This document shows, piece by piece, positions 24,208 to 33,251 of a DNA stretch of 40,564 nt. This DNA is from an uncultured Clostridia bacterium (GTDB lineage Bacteria; Bacillota; Clostridia; Oscillospirales; Acutalibacteraceae): positions 1 to 40,564 of the forward strand of contig CANRPD010000017.1 in assembly GCA_947632385.1 (NCBI GenBank), in the 5' to 3' direction. The notes under the pieces are model-generated. The model saw only the letters and a program-made list of their open reading frames with translations. It searched no databases and was not told the DNA's origin. The position numbers and the translations under genes are program-made. Numbering within the stretch: the first letter of the stretch is position 1; each line of letters opens with the position of its first letter.

Positions 24208-24223
24208 ATGAATTATCGTTCAT
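24208..24223. promoter_or_regulatory. ArsR/SmtB-type operator
   Basis: Inverted repeat ATGAA-N6-TTCAT between the -10 box and the ribosome site of the sensor gene. Half-sites and 6-bp spacing match operators known for CzrA/SmtB repressors, so the encoded sensor probably binds here. Confidence 0.75.
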
Positions 24224-24235
24224 TCGTTCACCTCT

Positions 24236-24264
24236 AGTATATGCCGGCTCTTTCCCTTTGTCAA
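24236..24264 (-). promoter_or_regulatory. Metal-efflux operon promoter
   Basis: On the minus strand TTGACA, 17 bp, TATACT: near-consensus, as expected for a promoter kept off by a repressor. It lacks the TGTGG seen before most other -10 boxes in the window. Confidence 0.85.
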
Positions 24265-24297
24265 CCCCTTATTTCAAATTTTTTGACCATTTCTGTA

Positions 24298-24337
24298 AAA
24301 AAACAAAAAACAGGGGCGAAGCCGCCTGGCTTCGCCC
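24298..24337 (-). terminator. Terminator of the SLH transglutaminase-like gene
   Basis: On the minus strand an 11-bp perfect stem (GGGGCGAAGCC/GGCTTCGCCCC, loop AGGC) followed by TGTTTTTTG and further T residues. It lies 14 bp past the stop. Confidence 0.92.
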
Positions 24338-24350
24338 CCGCAGTTCGAGC

Positions 24351-27300
24351 TTATTCCGCTTCCACGATCTGTTGGATGAAATTCCGCAGCAGGGTCGCCA
24401 CTTCGCTGCGTTTGGCCTGTCCGGTGGGATTCAGCAACCCCTTGTCCGTGCCCTTCAGGATCTCCTCCCCCACGATCCACCGCATGGCCTCTCCGTGGTA
24501 TTTAGAGACAGACGCATGGTCGGGGAAGGCGCTCAGGTCGCCCTGGGCGGTCTGCTCGCCCTTGCAGTATTTTGCGTAGTTATAGAGGATCTGCGCCAGC
24601 TGCTCCCGGGTGACGGGATCATCCGGCCCAAACCTGCCGTTGCCGTATCCCTGGACGATATCGTGCTCCGCCGCCCATTCGATGCCGCCCTCCCGGGTGT
24701 ACCACTTGTCGGCGGCCAGGTCGGTGAATACGCTGTCCTGGGTCCGCTGGGGGCTGCCCTCCAGCCGGTAGAGGATGCTCACGATCTCCGCCCGGGTGGT
24801 GGTCTTGTCCGGCGCGAACAGGTCGTTCCCAACGCCGGCCATCAGCTCCCGCTCATAGACGAACTCCACCGCGTTCCGATACCAGCTGTCCTCCGCCACG
24901 TCGGTAAAGGGCAGCGGCTCAGTCCCGCCGGAGATCACCGGCACCACGGGGGTGAGCTGCTGTTCGGCCTCCCAGTCCTTCACGGCCTGGGGCACAAAGC
25001 TCACGTTCACCACGGCCCCGCTGTCGCCCACCTGGTCATACGCCACGGTAAAGCGCCCGTCCTCAGTGGCCACCGGGCTGCCGTTGATGGACACCATATC
25101 CAGGGCAAAGCCCTCGTCCGGCTTCACGGTAAAGGTCTCCCGGCCGCCCTTCTGCAGCTGGAAAATCCCCCGCTCGCCCACGGCGGGCGTGTGCCCCAAC
25201 AGCACCATGCCGTTGCCGTCGGTATGGATCACCAACGAACGGGCGTTGCCCGAACCGGCCGCCGGGCTGTCGGGGTCCAGTGCCACGATCTCAAAGGGCG
25301 AGAAGCTGTTGCACAGCACCACCAGACCGTAGGGCGTCACCGCCACGGGGATCTCCTCCACGCTGATGATGTCCCCGTTGTCGTTGCGGGTAAAGTGATA
25401 CGCCTTGAACACCACGTTGCTGTCGGCGGTATATCCCCCGGGGAAGCCCACCTGCAGCCGCAGGGATTGCCCGTCGTTGATGACCACCTTGCAGCACAGC
25501 CGGGTGAAGTTGATCTCATACAGGGACCGGCCGCCCTCCGCGATGTCGCTGGGATCGATGCCGTACCGGTCCTCCAGGGTGTCGGTGATCTCCTGGCTGC
25601 GCAGGCGGTCGTCGCTGAGGTCCTCCACCACCAGCGCCAGCCGGCCGTTGTACCGGTGGCCGTTGAGCTCCTGCTGCAGGTCCTCCAGGCTCTGTCGGCT
25701 GCCGTCCACGCCTTCCACCGAGAGCCGGCTCAGATCCAGGTCGTCCGGGTTATCCAGCAGGTTGGGCTGTCCCCACAGGTTCCAGTCGATGCCCTGGGAC
25801 CGGTAGCAGCACACGCAGCTGGGGGTGGTGGCCACAAAGCTGATGCTGTTGGCCACCTTGCCGGACTGTTTGCCCACCAGGCCCTGCACGTCAAAGACAT
25901 ACTGGATCATGTCGTCCGCCCAGGCCTCGCTGGCCTTAAAGGTGAACTCCACCCCGTTGATGGGGCAGGTCTCCGGCGAGTGCTGGTGCAGCTCGGGACA
26001 GTCATACAGCCACGTCACCTGGCTGAAGGTGTGGTCGCCCCGCAGCACATGGGGCACCGCGCTCTTGTAGTCGTCAAAGTCCATCTCGTACCAGCTCTCC
26101 GCCAGAGAAGGCTCCGCCGCCGCCATCTTTTTGTAGATGGCCAGCAGCTCCTCCGGGGTCTGCTCGTCCTCCGGCGGGTAGTTGAGCCGCTCCAGCAGCT
26201 GGGCGTCTCCTTCGTCCTCGCCCACCTTGGCCCGCACCAGGTCGTCGGTGAACTCCACCCGGGCGCGATACTCCGTGGTGGTGCTGATGTTCCCCGTGGC
26301 CGCCGGGTACTGGGTCTTCACATAGGGCGCCGGCTCATAGTCGGTCTTGTGGGGGTTGTAAATGGCCCCCGTCTCGGCGATGATATCGCTGCCGTCCCCG
26401 TGGTAGTAGAAGGCTCCGTCCAACACCTCCCACCGGTCGGTGTAATCCCGGGGCGGCAGGGTGGTGATGGCGAACTCCACATAGTCGTCGTCCAGGGTCA
26501 TCACAGTCTCCGTGTCGGTGTCGTGGAAGATCCCCGCCTCCACCGGCTTGCCCTGGGCGTACAGGCCCGCCTCCACATAGTTCCAGTCGGCAAAGTGGAT
26601 CACCCCGTTGGCGCCGTAGTTGCAGATACGGTCCAGCAGGTAATAGCCCTGCTCCGCCGCCTTATGGGTGCCCATGCCCAGATAGCTCACCCGGAACTTG
26701 CCCTGGGTCAGCCCTTCCATCTCCGTTTCCTCCACGGTGACGTTCAGCCCGTCGATGCTGCTGAGCTGCTGCCCCCAGGCAAAGGACTTGGGGCTGATGA
26801 CCGGATAGGTGAACTCCATGCCGTCGCTGGAGACCTGCCCGGAGGGCTCCCAGTGCTGCCCGGTGACGTCCCGGCCCACCAGCAGATACGTCTGGTTCTC
26901 GCCGCCGTCCCGGCCGTTGACGCCGCTGGTCTTGATGTTCCCGTTCTTGTCCAGGCCCACCGGGTCGTCCCAGGTGGGGTCCACCTCATACCACACGCCG
27001 CCGATCTGCACCGCGTTCCACATGTGGGCCTCCGGCTGCCCGCCGGAGGACTGGATCCCGTGGATCAGCACGCAGGGCACGTCCAGCTCATTCAGCAGGT
27101 ACTGCAGCGTCCGGGCATAGCCCTCGCACACGCCCTCATGGGTGTGCACGGCGTACAGCGTGCGGATAAATCCCATGTTCCCGGCCTGGCACTGGTCCTC
27201 GAACCGATAGCTGATGGCCCGGGTCACGGCGTCGTGTGCCTTGCGCACCAGATACGCCGTCCGCTGCTCCCCGTTGTAGGCAGCCAGCGCCCCGTCGTTC

Positions 27301-27824
27301 CGAATGTTCTCCAGCATTCCAGCCAGCGTCTCGTTCAGGGCCTGCTCCTTGGCCCGCACATCCGCTTCCCCGGTCAGGCCCTCCACATAATAAGTCGTCC
27401 CCCGGCCCGGCCCCAACGAGGCCGTATAGCCGCCTGCGGCCCGCCGGCTGACCCGCAGGCAGAGATACGAGGAATCCAGATAGAACGCCTCGGGGTGCTC
27501 CAGGTCAAAGGCGTCCTTGGCTGCGGAGAAATTCCGGGAGAGCTCCCCCGTCCCCTTCACATAATTCACCAGGTCGCCCTGGGTCACCGCTCCGTGCTCC
27601 AGCAGATCGTAGCTGCCGGTCCCGGTGCGCAGCAGCCCGCTGGAAAACATCTCCCAGATGGCGTTGTAGATCTTTTTCCCGCCCTCGGTGAGCTGGTCAT
27701 AGAAATAGTGTGCCCCCGGGTTGGCGCTGCCCACATTGGGGGCGGTCTCCAGCGCCGCAGCCCCCAGCGGCAGTGCGGCCGCCAGCAGGCAGACGCTCAA
27801 CAGGACACAGATCCATTTTTTCAT
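24351..27824 (-). CDS. SLH-anchored surface protein with transglutaminase-like domain
   Basis: This 1157-residue secreted protein has a signal peptide (1-24, ending near GAAALE). A transglutaminase-like domain (about 190-290) carries the catalytic triad Cys233 (GVCEGYA), His267 (HMWN) and Asp282 (VDPTWDD). A long unassigned region follows (about 300-965), with a Bacterial-repeat-like stretch near 880-950. Three C-terminal SLH domains (about 970-1157; TRAE-type motifs TTRAE, VTREQ and AKRSE) should bind the pyruvylated wall polymer. Domains like this act as cysteine proteases or crosslinkers of surface proteins; which applies is unknown. The ATG at 27824 (GAGG upstream) starts the signal peptide; the 34 codons before it cover the promoter. 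Confidence 0.88.
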   Translation of the reverse strand: MKKWICVLLSVCLLAAALPLGAAALETAPNVGSANPGAHYFYDQLTEGGKKIYNAIWEMFSSGLLRTGTGSYDLLEHGAVTQGDLVNYVKGTGELSRNFSAAKDAFDLEHPEAFYLDSSYLCLRVSRRAAGGYTASLGPGRGTTYYVEGLTGEADVRAKEQALNETLAGMLENIRNDGALAAYNGEQRTAYLVRKAHDAVTRAISYRFEDQCQAGNMGFIRTLYAVHTHEGVCEGYARTLQYLLNELDVPCVLIHGIQSSGGQPEAHMWNAVQIGGVWYEVDPTWDDPVGLDKNGNIKTSGVNGRDGGENQTYLLVGRDVTGQHWEPSGQVSSDGMEFTYPVISPKSFAWGQQLSSIDGLNVTVEETEMEGLTQGKFRVSYLGMGTHKAAEQGYYLLDRICNYGANGVIHFADWNYVEAGLYAQGKPVEAGIFHDTDTETVMTLDDDYVEFAITTLPPRDYTDRWEVLDGAFYYHGDGSDIIAETGAIYNPHKTDYEPAPYVKTQYPAATGNISTTTEYRARVEFTDDLVRAKVGEDEGDAQLLERLNYPPEDEQTPEELLAIYKKMAAAEPSLAESWYEMDFDDYKSAVPHVLRGDHTFSQVTWLYDCPELHQHSPETCPINGVEFTFKASEAWADDMIQYVFDVQGLVGKQSGKVANSISFVATTPSCVCCYRSQGIDWNLWGQPNLLDNPDDLDLSRLSVEGVDGSRQSLEDLQQELNGHRYNGRLALVVEDLSDDRLRSQEITDTLEDRYGIDPSDIAEGGRSLYEINFTRLCCKVVINDGQSLRLQVGFPGGYTADSNVVFKAYHFTRNDNGDIISVEEIPVAVTPYGLVVLCNSFSPFEIVALDPDSPAAGSGNARSLVIHTDGNGMVLLGHTPAVGERGIFQLQKGGRETFTVKPDEGFALDMVSINGSPVATEDGRFTVAYDQVGDSGAVVNVSFVPQAVKDWEAEQQLTPVVPVISGGTEPLPFTDVAEDSWYRNAVEFVYERELMAGVGNDLFAPDKTTTRAEIVSILYRLEGSPQRTQDSVFTDLAADKWYTREGGIEWAAEHDIVQGYGNGRFGPDDPVTREQLAQILYNYAKYCKGEQTAQGDLSAFPDHASVSKYHGEAMRWIVGEEILKGTDKGLLNPTGQAKRSEVATLLRNFIQQIVEAE

Positions 27825-27894
27825 GTTCCTCACATCCGTCTTCAAAATTCCCACCCGAAACGCCCCGTTCGGCGGCTGCTTCCAGGCACACCCC

Positions 27895-27923
27895 ATTGTA
27901 GCATACGTTCCCGGCCCAGTCAA
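27895..27923 (-). promoter_or_regulatory. Promoter of the SLH transglutaminase-like gene
   Basis: On the minus strand TTGACT, 17 bp, TACAAT with TGC before the -10 box. Strong match 70 bp upstream of the start codon, giving a leader of about 65 nt. Confidence 0.75.
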
Positions 27924-28007
27924 CATAATTTTATTTGCTCCCCGCCATATTCTGTGTTTATTTTTTCGGCTTTCCCCATTCTTCCCCCATCGGTTGCGGG
28001 CACAGCA

Positions 28008-28035
28008 AACGGCCGCCCCCGCAGGGACGGCCGTT
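28008..28035 (-). terminator. Terminator after the SLH NlpC/CHAP-like gene
   Basis: AACGGCCG/CGGCCGTT stem with an inner CCC/GGG. On the minus strand it is followed by only TTTGC, so the U-tract is weak. It lies 18 bp after the stop. Confidence 0.6.
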
Positions 28036-28053
28036 CCGGTATACAGAAATCAG

Positions 28054-29136
28054 TTACCGCAGCACGTTTCCGTCAGAATACACGATCAGGTTGCTCAGCA
28101 CCGTGGCCACCTGCGCCCGGGTGATGGGATCCCGCGGGGACAAATTCAAATACTCGTCGCCCTGGAAGACTGCCCTTCCTACAGCCCAGGTCATGGCATT
28201 CTTCGCCCAGGAGGACACCGACCCCCCGTCCTTGAACCAGCCCAGGTCGCCCAGCAGCGTGTCGTCCCAGCCCCGGTACTGCACAAAGTGGTACAGCATC
28301 ACGCCGAACTCTTCCCGGGTCACGTTCCCGTTGGGATCAAAGATCGTGTCGCTCTTGCCCGCGATGATCCCCACCTTCTTGGCCCAGGTCACGGCCTTGG
28401 CATACCACTGGCTCCGCAGCACGTCCTGGAACCCGGAAGTCGCCCCGTACCCGTCGGGGGTCCCGTCCAGGTTGTAGAGGATCTGGGCCGCCATGGCCCG
28501 GGAGGTATACCCTCCCGGGGCAAAGGTCCCGTTGCCGTTGCCCTTCATCAGGTCGTGCTTCAGCACGAAGTCCACCCCTTTGTGGTACCACGCACTGGGG
28601 TCCTGCAGGCCCCGGAAGGCCTGGGAGGGGCATCCCTCCTCAAAGCCCGTCTGCCCGGGGTCGGTGTCCCCGTCGGGATAGCGGGTCAGCAGATAGTCCG
28701 AGGCCTCTACCTCGGCCCGGGTCATCAGCCGGCCCCAGTGGATGGAGCTGTTGTAGTTGCCCTCGGCCAGCACCACCGTCTCGGACCGCTTTTCCAGCAC
28801 GATCACCGAGTGGGTATCATTGTTGACGCGCAGGATGTCCCCCACCCGCACCTCGTCAAAGCGCACGGGCGTCACCATCCGGGCGGGCAGATACCCAAAG
28901 ACCTTGTCGCTCAGCAGGAACGCAAACCCCGCGCAGCCGAAGCCGCCGTTGAAAATGCCCCCATGCCACCCGTAATAATCGTCATTGGTCCAGTGTCTTC
29001 CTTCGTAGTATTCCCCTTGCATGCTCTTCATGATCTGCGTGGCCTCGGCCTCGCTGGGCAAACCGGCCGCCAGCGCCGCCGGGCAGCAGCCCAGCACCAG
29101 CGCCAGCACCAGCAGTACGCTCAAAACTCGTTTCAT
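28054..29136 (-). CDS. SLH-anchored NlpC/P60- or CHAP-like cysteine peptidase
   Basis: The 360-residue protein has a lipoprotein-like signal peptide (1-24; LGCCPAALAA). A cysteine-peptidase-like domain (about 28-150) shows a candidate nucleophile Cys68 (GFGCAGFAF), His109 (DTHSVIVLE) and AEGN (124-127), the order seen in CHAP/NlpC-P60 folds. Three SLH domains follow (about 175-360). It may trim wall peptides at the surface. The match to NlpC/CHAP is by motif order only and the catalytic triad is unproven. ATG at 29136 lies eight bases after GGAGGAGG; an ATG six bases earlier is too close. It begins two bases after the phosphorylase stop, so they share an mRNA. Confidence 0.75.
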   Translation of the reverse strand: MKRVLSVLLVLALVLGCCPAALAAGLPSEAEATQIMKSMQGEYYEGRHWTNDDYYGWHGGIFNGGFGCAGFAFLLSDKVFGYLPARMVTPVRFDEVRVGDILRVNNDTHSVIVLEKRSETVVLAEGNYNSSIHWGRLMTRAEVEASDYLLTRYPDGDTDPGQTGFEEGCPSQAFRGLQDPSAWYHKGVDFVLKHDLMKGNGNGTFAPGGYTSRAMAAQILYNLDGTPDGYGATSGFQDVLRSQWYAKAVTWAKKVGIIAGKSDTIFDPNGNVTREEFGVMLYHFVQYRGWDDTLLGDLGWFKDGGSVSSWAKNAMTWAVGRAVFQGDEYLNLSPRDPITRAQVATVLSNLIVYSDGNVLR

Positions 29137-29138
29137 GT

Positions 29139-32100
29139 TCATTCCTCCTCCCGTGCGCAAAACCGCACCGTGATCTGTTCCGCCTCGCCTGCGCGGATCC
29201 GCAGGGCTTCCGCCCCCCGCACCGCGTCGCCGTCAAAGCGCTGGGCCGTGCCGTCTTTCCAAAGGACCTCCATCTCCCGGACCCGGTCCTTCCCGGGGAT
29301 CACCGCCTCCCGGGCGTCATAGTGCACCCGGGTGCTCCCCAGCAGCGTGCAGTCCACGCCGTTTTCGTCCACCAGATACCCCGGCAGGGCGGGCTGGGGC
29401 GCAAACGCCAGCGTCCCCTGCTCCTCCACAAAGGGCTTTCTGCCGAACATCATCACCTGCCACATCTCCATGAATTCCGCCGTGGAGCCCGACAGCCGGG
29501 CCACAAAGCCCTTCCCCCGCAGGCTGGGGTTGGGGTTGGCGGAGGACGCGATGAAACTGGAATTCTCCAGGGGGCTGCGCCCATAGGCCTCCGGCGCCAG
29601 GAACGGCACCCCCGCCTCCCGGAACGCCTGGAAGAACGCCTCGTACAGCCCCGCCTTCAGCAGTCCCAGCAGGTATTTGTATTCCATGTGCAGCCAGATG
29701 GACTCGTTCTCCAGCCACCCGGGGGTAAAGGCCCGGCAGCGCCCCAGCTCATAGCTGCTCTCCGCCAGAGAGGCGTTGACCTTGAACATGTGCAGCGCCC
29801 GGTCATACAGGGGCCCCGCCTCCACCATCCGGTGGAGCTCCTGGGCGGGCAGCGCGCCGCCCGGCATCTTCATGTACCGCACCGCCCCTTCCAGGAACAG
29901 CGGCAGCGGGTGTTCCGTCATGGCCTTGGGGGTCACCGTGCACCCTTCTTCCGTGAATTCCGTCACGTCATAGGTGAAATAGCACCCCGGCATCCCGCCG
30001 GCATAGGTCCGGGCCCGCTCCACGCCATCAAGCACCAGCGCCTTCCACCGGGCCAGCAGGTCCGCGGCCTCCTGGGCGCCATAGGCCGTCTGTGCCCCCT
30101 GGATCCCGCTGTTGATCTGCTCCCGATACGCCTCCTTGGCGGTGCACACCCGGTCCCAATAGGCGAACCGGCTGCACTGCCCGGCCTCCAGGTCGTCCTG
30201 GGCCGCCGTCATCCGGGCGATGAGCTCCCCGCACTCGGCGGGCACCCGCACCCCCCGGCCGTACCGCCGCAGGGCTCCCTCCGCGTAGTCCAGCAGCCGC
30301 ACCAGCTCGCAGCTCTCCGCCACGGAGGACCCCAGCAGTCCCGGCAGGCCGTTCAGGGCGTCGTACCAGCCGGGCTTCCCGGCCTCCATCTCCAGCCCCA
30401 TGCCCATGGGGTCCAGAGAGGCCGTCTTGTTCATGCACAGCACCACCAGCTTGCTCATCAGGCTGGTGCAGTATTCCGTTCCCTGCCCGTGCTCCGTGGC
30501 CACCCAGGTGCGCTGGGTCTCCCGGGGCGTCACCCCGCCGTACTGGCGGATGCCCTTGGCCGTCCGGGTATACCGCTTGCTCCGGGGGTCCGCCGCCGCG
30601 TGGGATTCATAATACGTATACGTCTCGTCGTCGAAGAGCAGCGCCTCCTCCCGCTCGGGGAACACCGCCAGATAGCTCTCGATGAGGTCCAGGTTGTAGG
30701 TCCAGTGGTCGATCCAGTACCCCTCGCCAAAGGTCACGTTGATGTCGCTCTCCGCCAGCCCCACGGCCTTTTCCAGCACCGCGTCGGCCTGGGGGCAGCC
30801 GGTCTCCTCCAGCACCGTGCTCAGCCGCCCGGGGGTAAAGGGCTTTTCCAGCACCGCCCGCACGGCCCCGTTGCCGGGCACCAGCGCGCACACCTCCTCC
30901 AGCGCCCCCGGCGCCAGAGAGAACGTGGCCCGCTCGATCACCAGGGGGTTGAACCCGTCCAGCTGGATCAGATCCATGAACAGCTTGATGTTGTGGTCCC
31001 CCACAAAGGGAGAGAACAGCGGGTCGCTGCGCCGGTTCTGGTTGATGTCCCGGAAGTTGGCGTTGCCCTGGGAATAGTATTCCGGCAGCATGGTGAAGAA
31101 ATTGTAGTCCCGCTCGATGTCCCCGTGCTTCCTGGAGTAGACATAGAACACCTGTCCCCCGATGCGGATGGGCGACCCGCCCCGCAGCACGTTGTCCAGG
31201 AACGTGGACCGGCAGTAGGCGTCGAACACCGGGTCGGCGGTCCGGGTGGCGATGGGATCGGTGAGGGCCTGGGTCAGCTCCACCGCCCGCCGGTGCTTCT
31301 CCTCAAACACCCCGTCCCCGGTGAGCTTCTGGGCGATCTCCCCCACCAGGCCCTTGTTGGCCGCCATGCCATAGGCCTCCCGCAGGATGAGCTTCTCCCC
31401 GGGGGCCAGGGTCTGCTTCGCCGCAAAAAACGCCGTGGGCACGTTGTTGGAGGTCATCTGGGGGCTCTCCAGCAGGGCGTCCAGCCCCTTCTCCAAAAAG
31501 CCCGTGGCCTCGCTGAGGGACAGGTTGTAGTCGAAGGTCAGCGCCGGGTCCACCAGCACGGGCAGCAGCGCCCCGTCCGGGGTAAAGCCAAAGGCAAAGT
31601 TCCCCTCTTCGATCTCATGGATCTCCGCGGTATCCTCGCTGGAGGCCCGCAGCCGGTAATAGGGCAGCCGGGTCTCAGCGTCCTCCACCTGCATCCAGGC
31701 CTTGTGGGTCTGGGTCATCACCTTCATGATGTTGGAGCTGGTGCCATAGGTGAGCATGGCCGGCATGCCGTCCAGCACCTCCACCGCCGCGTCTCGGTCC
31801 CCCACGTTCTCCAGGGTGACCTCCCGCAGCAGGGCCCCCACCTTTTCCTCCGGCAGGATGAAATACCGCACGGTCGCCCGCAGCCCCGCCGGCAGGGTCT
31901 CGGTGAGCTCCAGCTCGTTCATGCCGATGTGCATCTCGGCGTTCTCCGGGTCCGTGGGGCCAAAGAGCTCCGCATAGGCCCCATTGATCCGCAAAAAGGT
32001 CCGAAAGCCCTTGACGCTCACCTCGTGATAGGCCACGTGGGCGGGGCTGAACTCCATGATGGGGTGCTCCTTGTCCCCGGAACCGAAGGAACAGACCCCC

Positions 32101-32228
32101 TGTCCCCGGTTTACATAAAAACACCAAAGGGGGATGCCCTTCTCTCCCGCCACGCCGGGCAGGAAGCTGGAAAAGGCGTTTTGCTTGTGGAAATTCTCGA
32201 TGACGAACCTGCCTTGCCTGTCGAACAT
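29139..32228 (-). CDS. GH94-like (clan GH-Q) glycoside phosphorylase, possibly 1,2-beta-oligoglucan type
   Basis: The 1029-residue cytoplasmic protein belongs with the inverting glycoside phosphorylases related to cellobiose phosphorylase. It has an N-terminal beta-sandwich (about 1-330; GIPLWCFYVNRGQGVCSFG) and an (alpha/alpha)6 barrel (about 340-950). Conserved stretches include SRKHGDIERDYNFF, PEYYSQGNANFRDINQNRR, EGYWIDHWTYNLDLIESY and HMEYKYLLGLL. The size and these stretches recall 1,2-beta-oligoglucan phosphorylases rather than cellobiose phosphorylase (about 800 residues), but this is my recollection, not a search. The product would be a sugar 1-phosphate, ready for glycolysis or glycogen. 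AAAGGTGG precedes the ATG by eight bases. A cytoplasmic GH9 enzyme is encoded nearby on the other strand. Confidence 0.8.
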   Translation of the reverse strand: MFDRQGRFVIENFHKQNAFSSFLPGVAGEKGIPLWCFYVNRGQGVCSFGSGDKEHPIMEFSPAHVAYHEVSVKGFRTFLRINGAYAELFGPTDPENAEMHIGMNELELTETLPAGLRATVRYFILPEEKVGALLREVTLENVGDRDAAVEVLDGMPAMLTYGTSSNIMKVMTQTHKAWMQVEDAETRLPYYRLRASSEDTAEIHEIEEGNFAFGFTPDGALLPVLVDPALTFDYNLSLSEATGFLEKGLDALLESPQMTSNNVPTAFFAAKQTLAPGEKLILREAYGMAANKGLVGEIAQKLTGDGVFEEKHRRAVELTQALTDPIATRTADPVFDAYCRSTFLDNVLRGGSPIRIGGQVFYVYSRKHGDIERDYNFFTMLPEYYSQGNANFRDINQNRRSDPLFSPFVGDHNIKLFMDLIQLDGFNPLVIERATFSLAPGALEEVCALVPGNGAVRAVLEKPFTPGRLSTVLEETGCPQADAVLEKAVGLAESDINVTFGEGYWIDHWTYNLDLIESYLAVFPEREEALLFDDETYTYYESHAAADPRSKRYTRTAKGIRQYGGVTPRETQRTWVATEHGQGTEYCTSLMSKLVVLCMNKTASLDPMGMGLEMEAGKPGWYDALNGLPGLLGSSVAESCELVRLLDYAEGALRRYGRGVRVPAECGELIARMTAAQDDLEAGQCSRFAYWDRVCTAKEAYREQINSGIQGAQTAYGAQEAADLLARWKALVLDGVERARTYAGGMPGCYFTYDVTEFTEEGCTVTPKAMTEHPLPLFLEGAVRYMKMPGGALPAQELHRMVEAGPLYDRALHMFKVNASLAESSYELGRCRAFTPGWLENESIWLHMEYKYLLGLLKAGLYEAFFQAFREAGVPFLAPEAYGRSPLENSSFIASSANPNPSLRGKGFVARLSGSTAEFMEMWQVMMFGRKPFVEEQGTLAFAPQPALPGYLVDENGVDCTLLGSTRVHYDAREAVIPGKDRVREMEVLWKDGTAQRFDGDAVRGAEALRIRAGEAEQITVRFCAREEE

Positions 32229-32287
32229 GATGATCCACCTTTCTCACGGGCAGTCTGGGCCGCAGCGCTCCGCCCCGTTTTCCAAAA

Positions 32288-32317
32288 AGTATACCATATC
32301 CCCCGCCCCCCTGTCAA
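32288..32317 (-). promoter_or_regulatory. GH94-like phosphorylase promoter
   Basis: On the minus strand TTGACA, 18 bp, TATACT, with ATATGG before the -10 box. About 60 bp upstream of the start codon. Confidence 0.75.
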
Positions 32318-32370
32318 TTTGACCGACCCCCTTTCCGCAAATTCTTCTCCCGTCCCTCTGTCCCCTGGTG

Positions 32371-33250
32371 GATCCCCTTCCCGCCCCTCAAACCGGCCTT
32401 TTTGTCCCTTTCCCGCACCCAAAACCCCAATTTCGGCCCCTTCCGTGCACGTTCCCGCCTTTTCCCACCACTTCCCCACCATTCGCTCCACTTCCCTCTC
32501 CGCCGCTCCACTTCCCTCTCAAAATACTTCCTGCCCGCCTCCCCGCGCCCCTTTCCCAAAACACTTCTCCAGGTTGTCCTCAAAAAAGAATTGATTCCCC
32601 TCTCAGAAAATTATTTCCGCCCGCTCCCCACCCCCCAAAGTCCCCTTCCCGCACCTTCCACCCCCTTTTTGGCCCCTTTCCCGCACCCAAATCCCCCCTT
32701 TCGGCCCGTTCCGCGCAGGTTGCCCCGCTCCCTCGCCCCGGCCTCCGGCCCCTCTCCGCCCCCTTTCTCTCTTTTCGCCAAACTTTTCTCCAAAATCCCG
32801 CCCTTCCTTTCACGCCCTGCACAAAAAATTTGTTTTCCCCTCGAACCGTTTCTCCGCCGAACCATTTCGTCCCTCCCTTTTCCCCTCCCCCAAAAATCTT
32901 TCCCGCCTCGCCCTTGCCCCCAAAAAAACCGACCTCCCCACTCCCCTTCACCCTCCTTTTCCCATCCCCCCAAAAGTCCCCTTCCCGCAACTCCCACCCC
33001 CTTTTTGGCCCCTTTCCCGCACCCAAATCCCCTTTTTTGCCCGTTCCGTGCAAGTTGCCCCTCCCACGCGCCTCGGTCCCTGGCCCGTTTCCGCTCTATT
33101 TCTCTCTTTTCACCAAACTTTCCCATCAAGTCCCACTCATCCTTTCACGCCCTGCACAAAAAAGTTTGTTTTTCCCCCGAACGGTTTCCTCCCCGTTCCC
33201 ATTCCGTCCCCTTGCACAAACCCGCCCCCGAAAGCTTGGAACAAATGTTC
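32371..33250. repeat. Gene-free pyrimidine-rich region with three imperfect direct repeats
   Basis: About 900 bp with a plus strand very poor in G and rich in C and T. Three diverged units begin with TCCCCTTCCCGC at 32373, 32641 and 32977 (spacings 268 and 336). Shared blocks are CCCTTTCCCGCACCCAAA, a GCCCGTTCC-like box, and, in units 2 and 3, CCTTTCACGCCCTGCACAAA. Two overlapping plus-strand frames stay open only because the sequence lacks stops; their products are Pro/Ser/Phe-rich low-complexity chains without ribosome sites. I see no gene here. Confidence 0.8.
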
Positions 33251-33251
33251 A

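Noticed and set aside
24258-28124. 1288-codon plus-strand frame opposite the SLH transglutaminase-like gene
   Set aside because: It is antisense to a gene with signal peptide, catalytic triad and SLH domains, and it runs through a terminator and a promoter of that gene.
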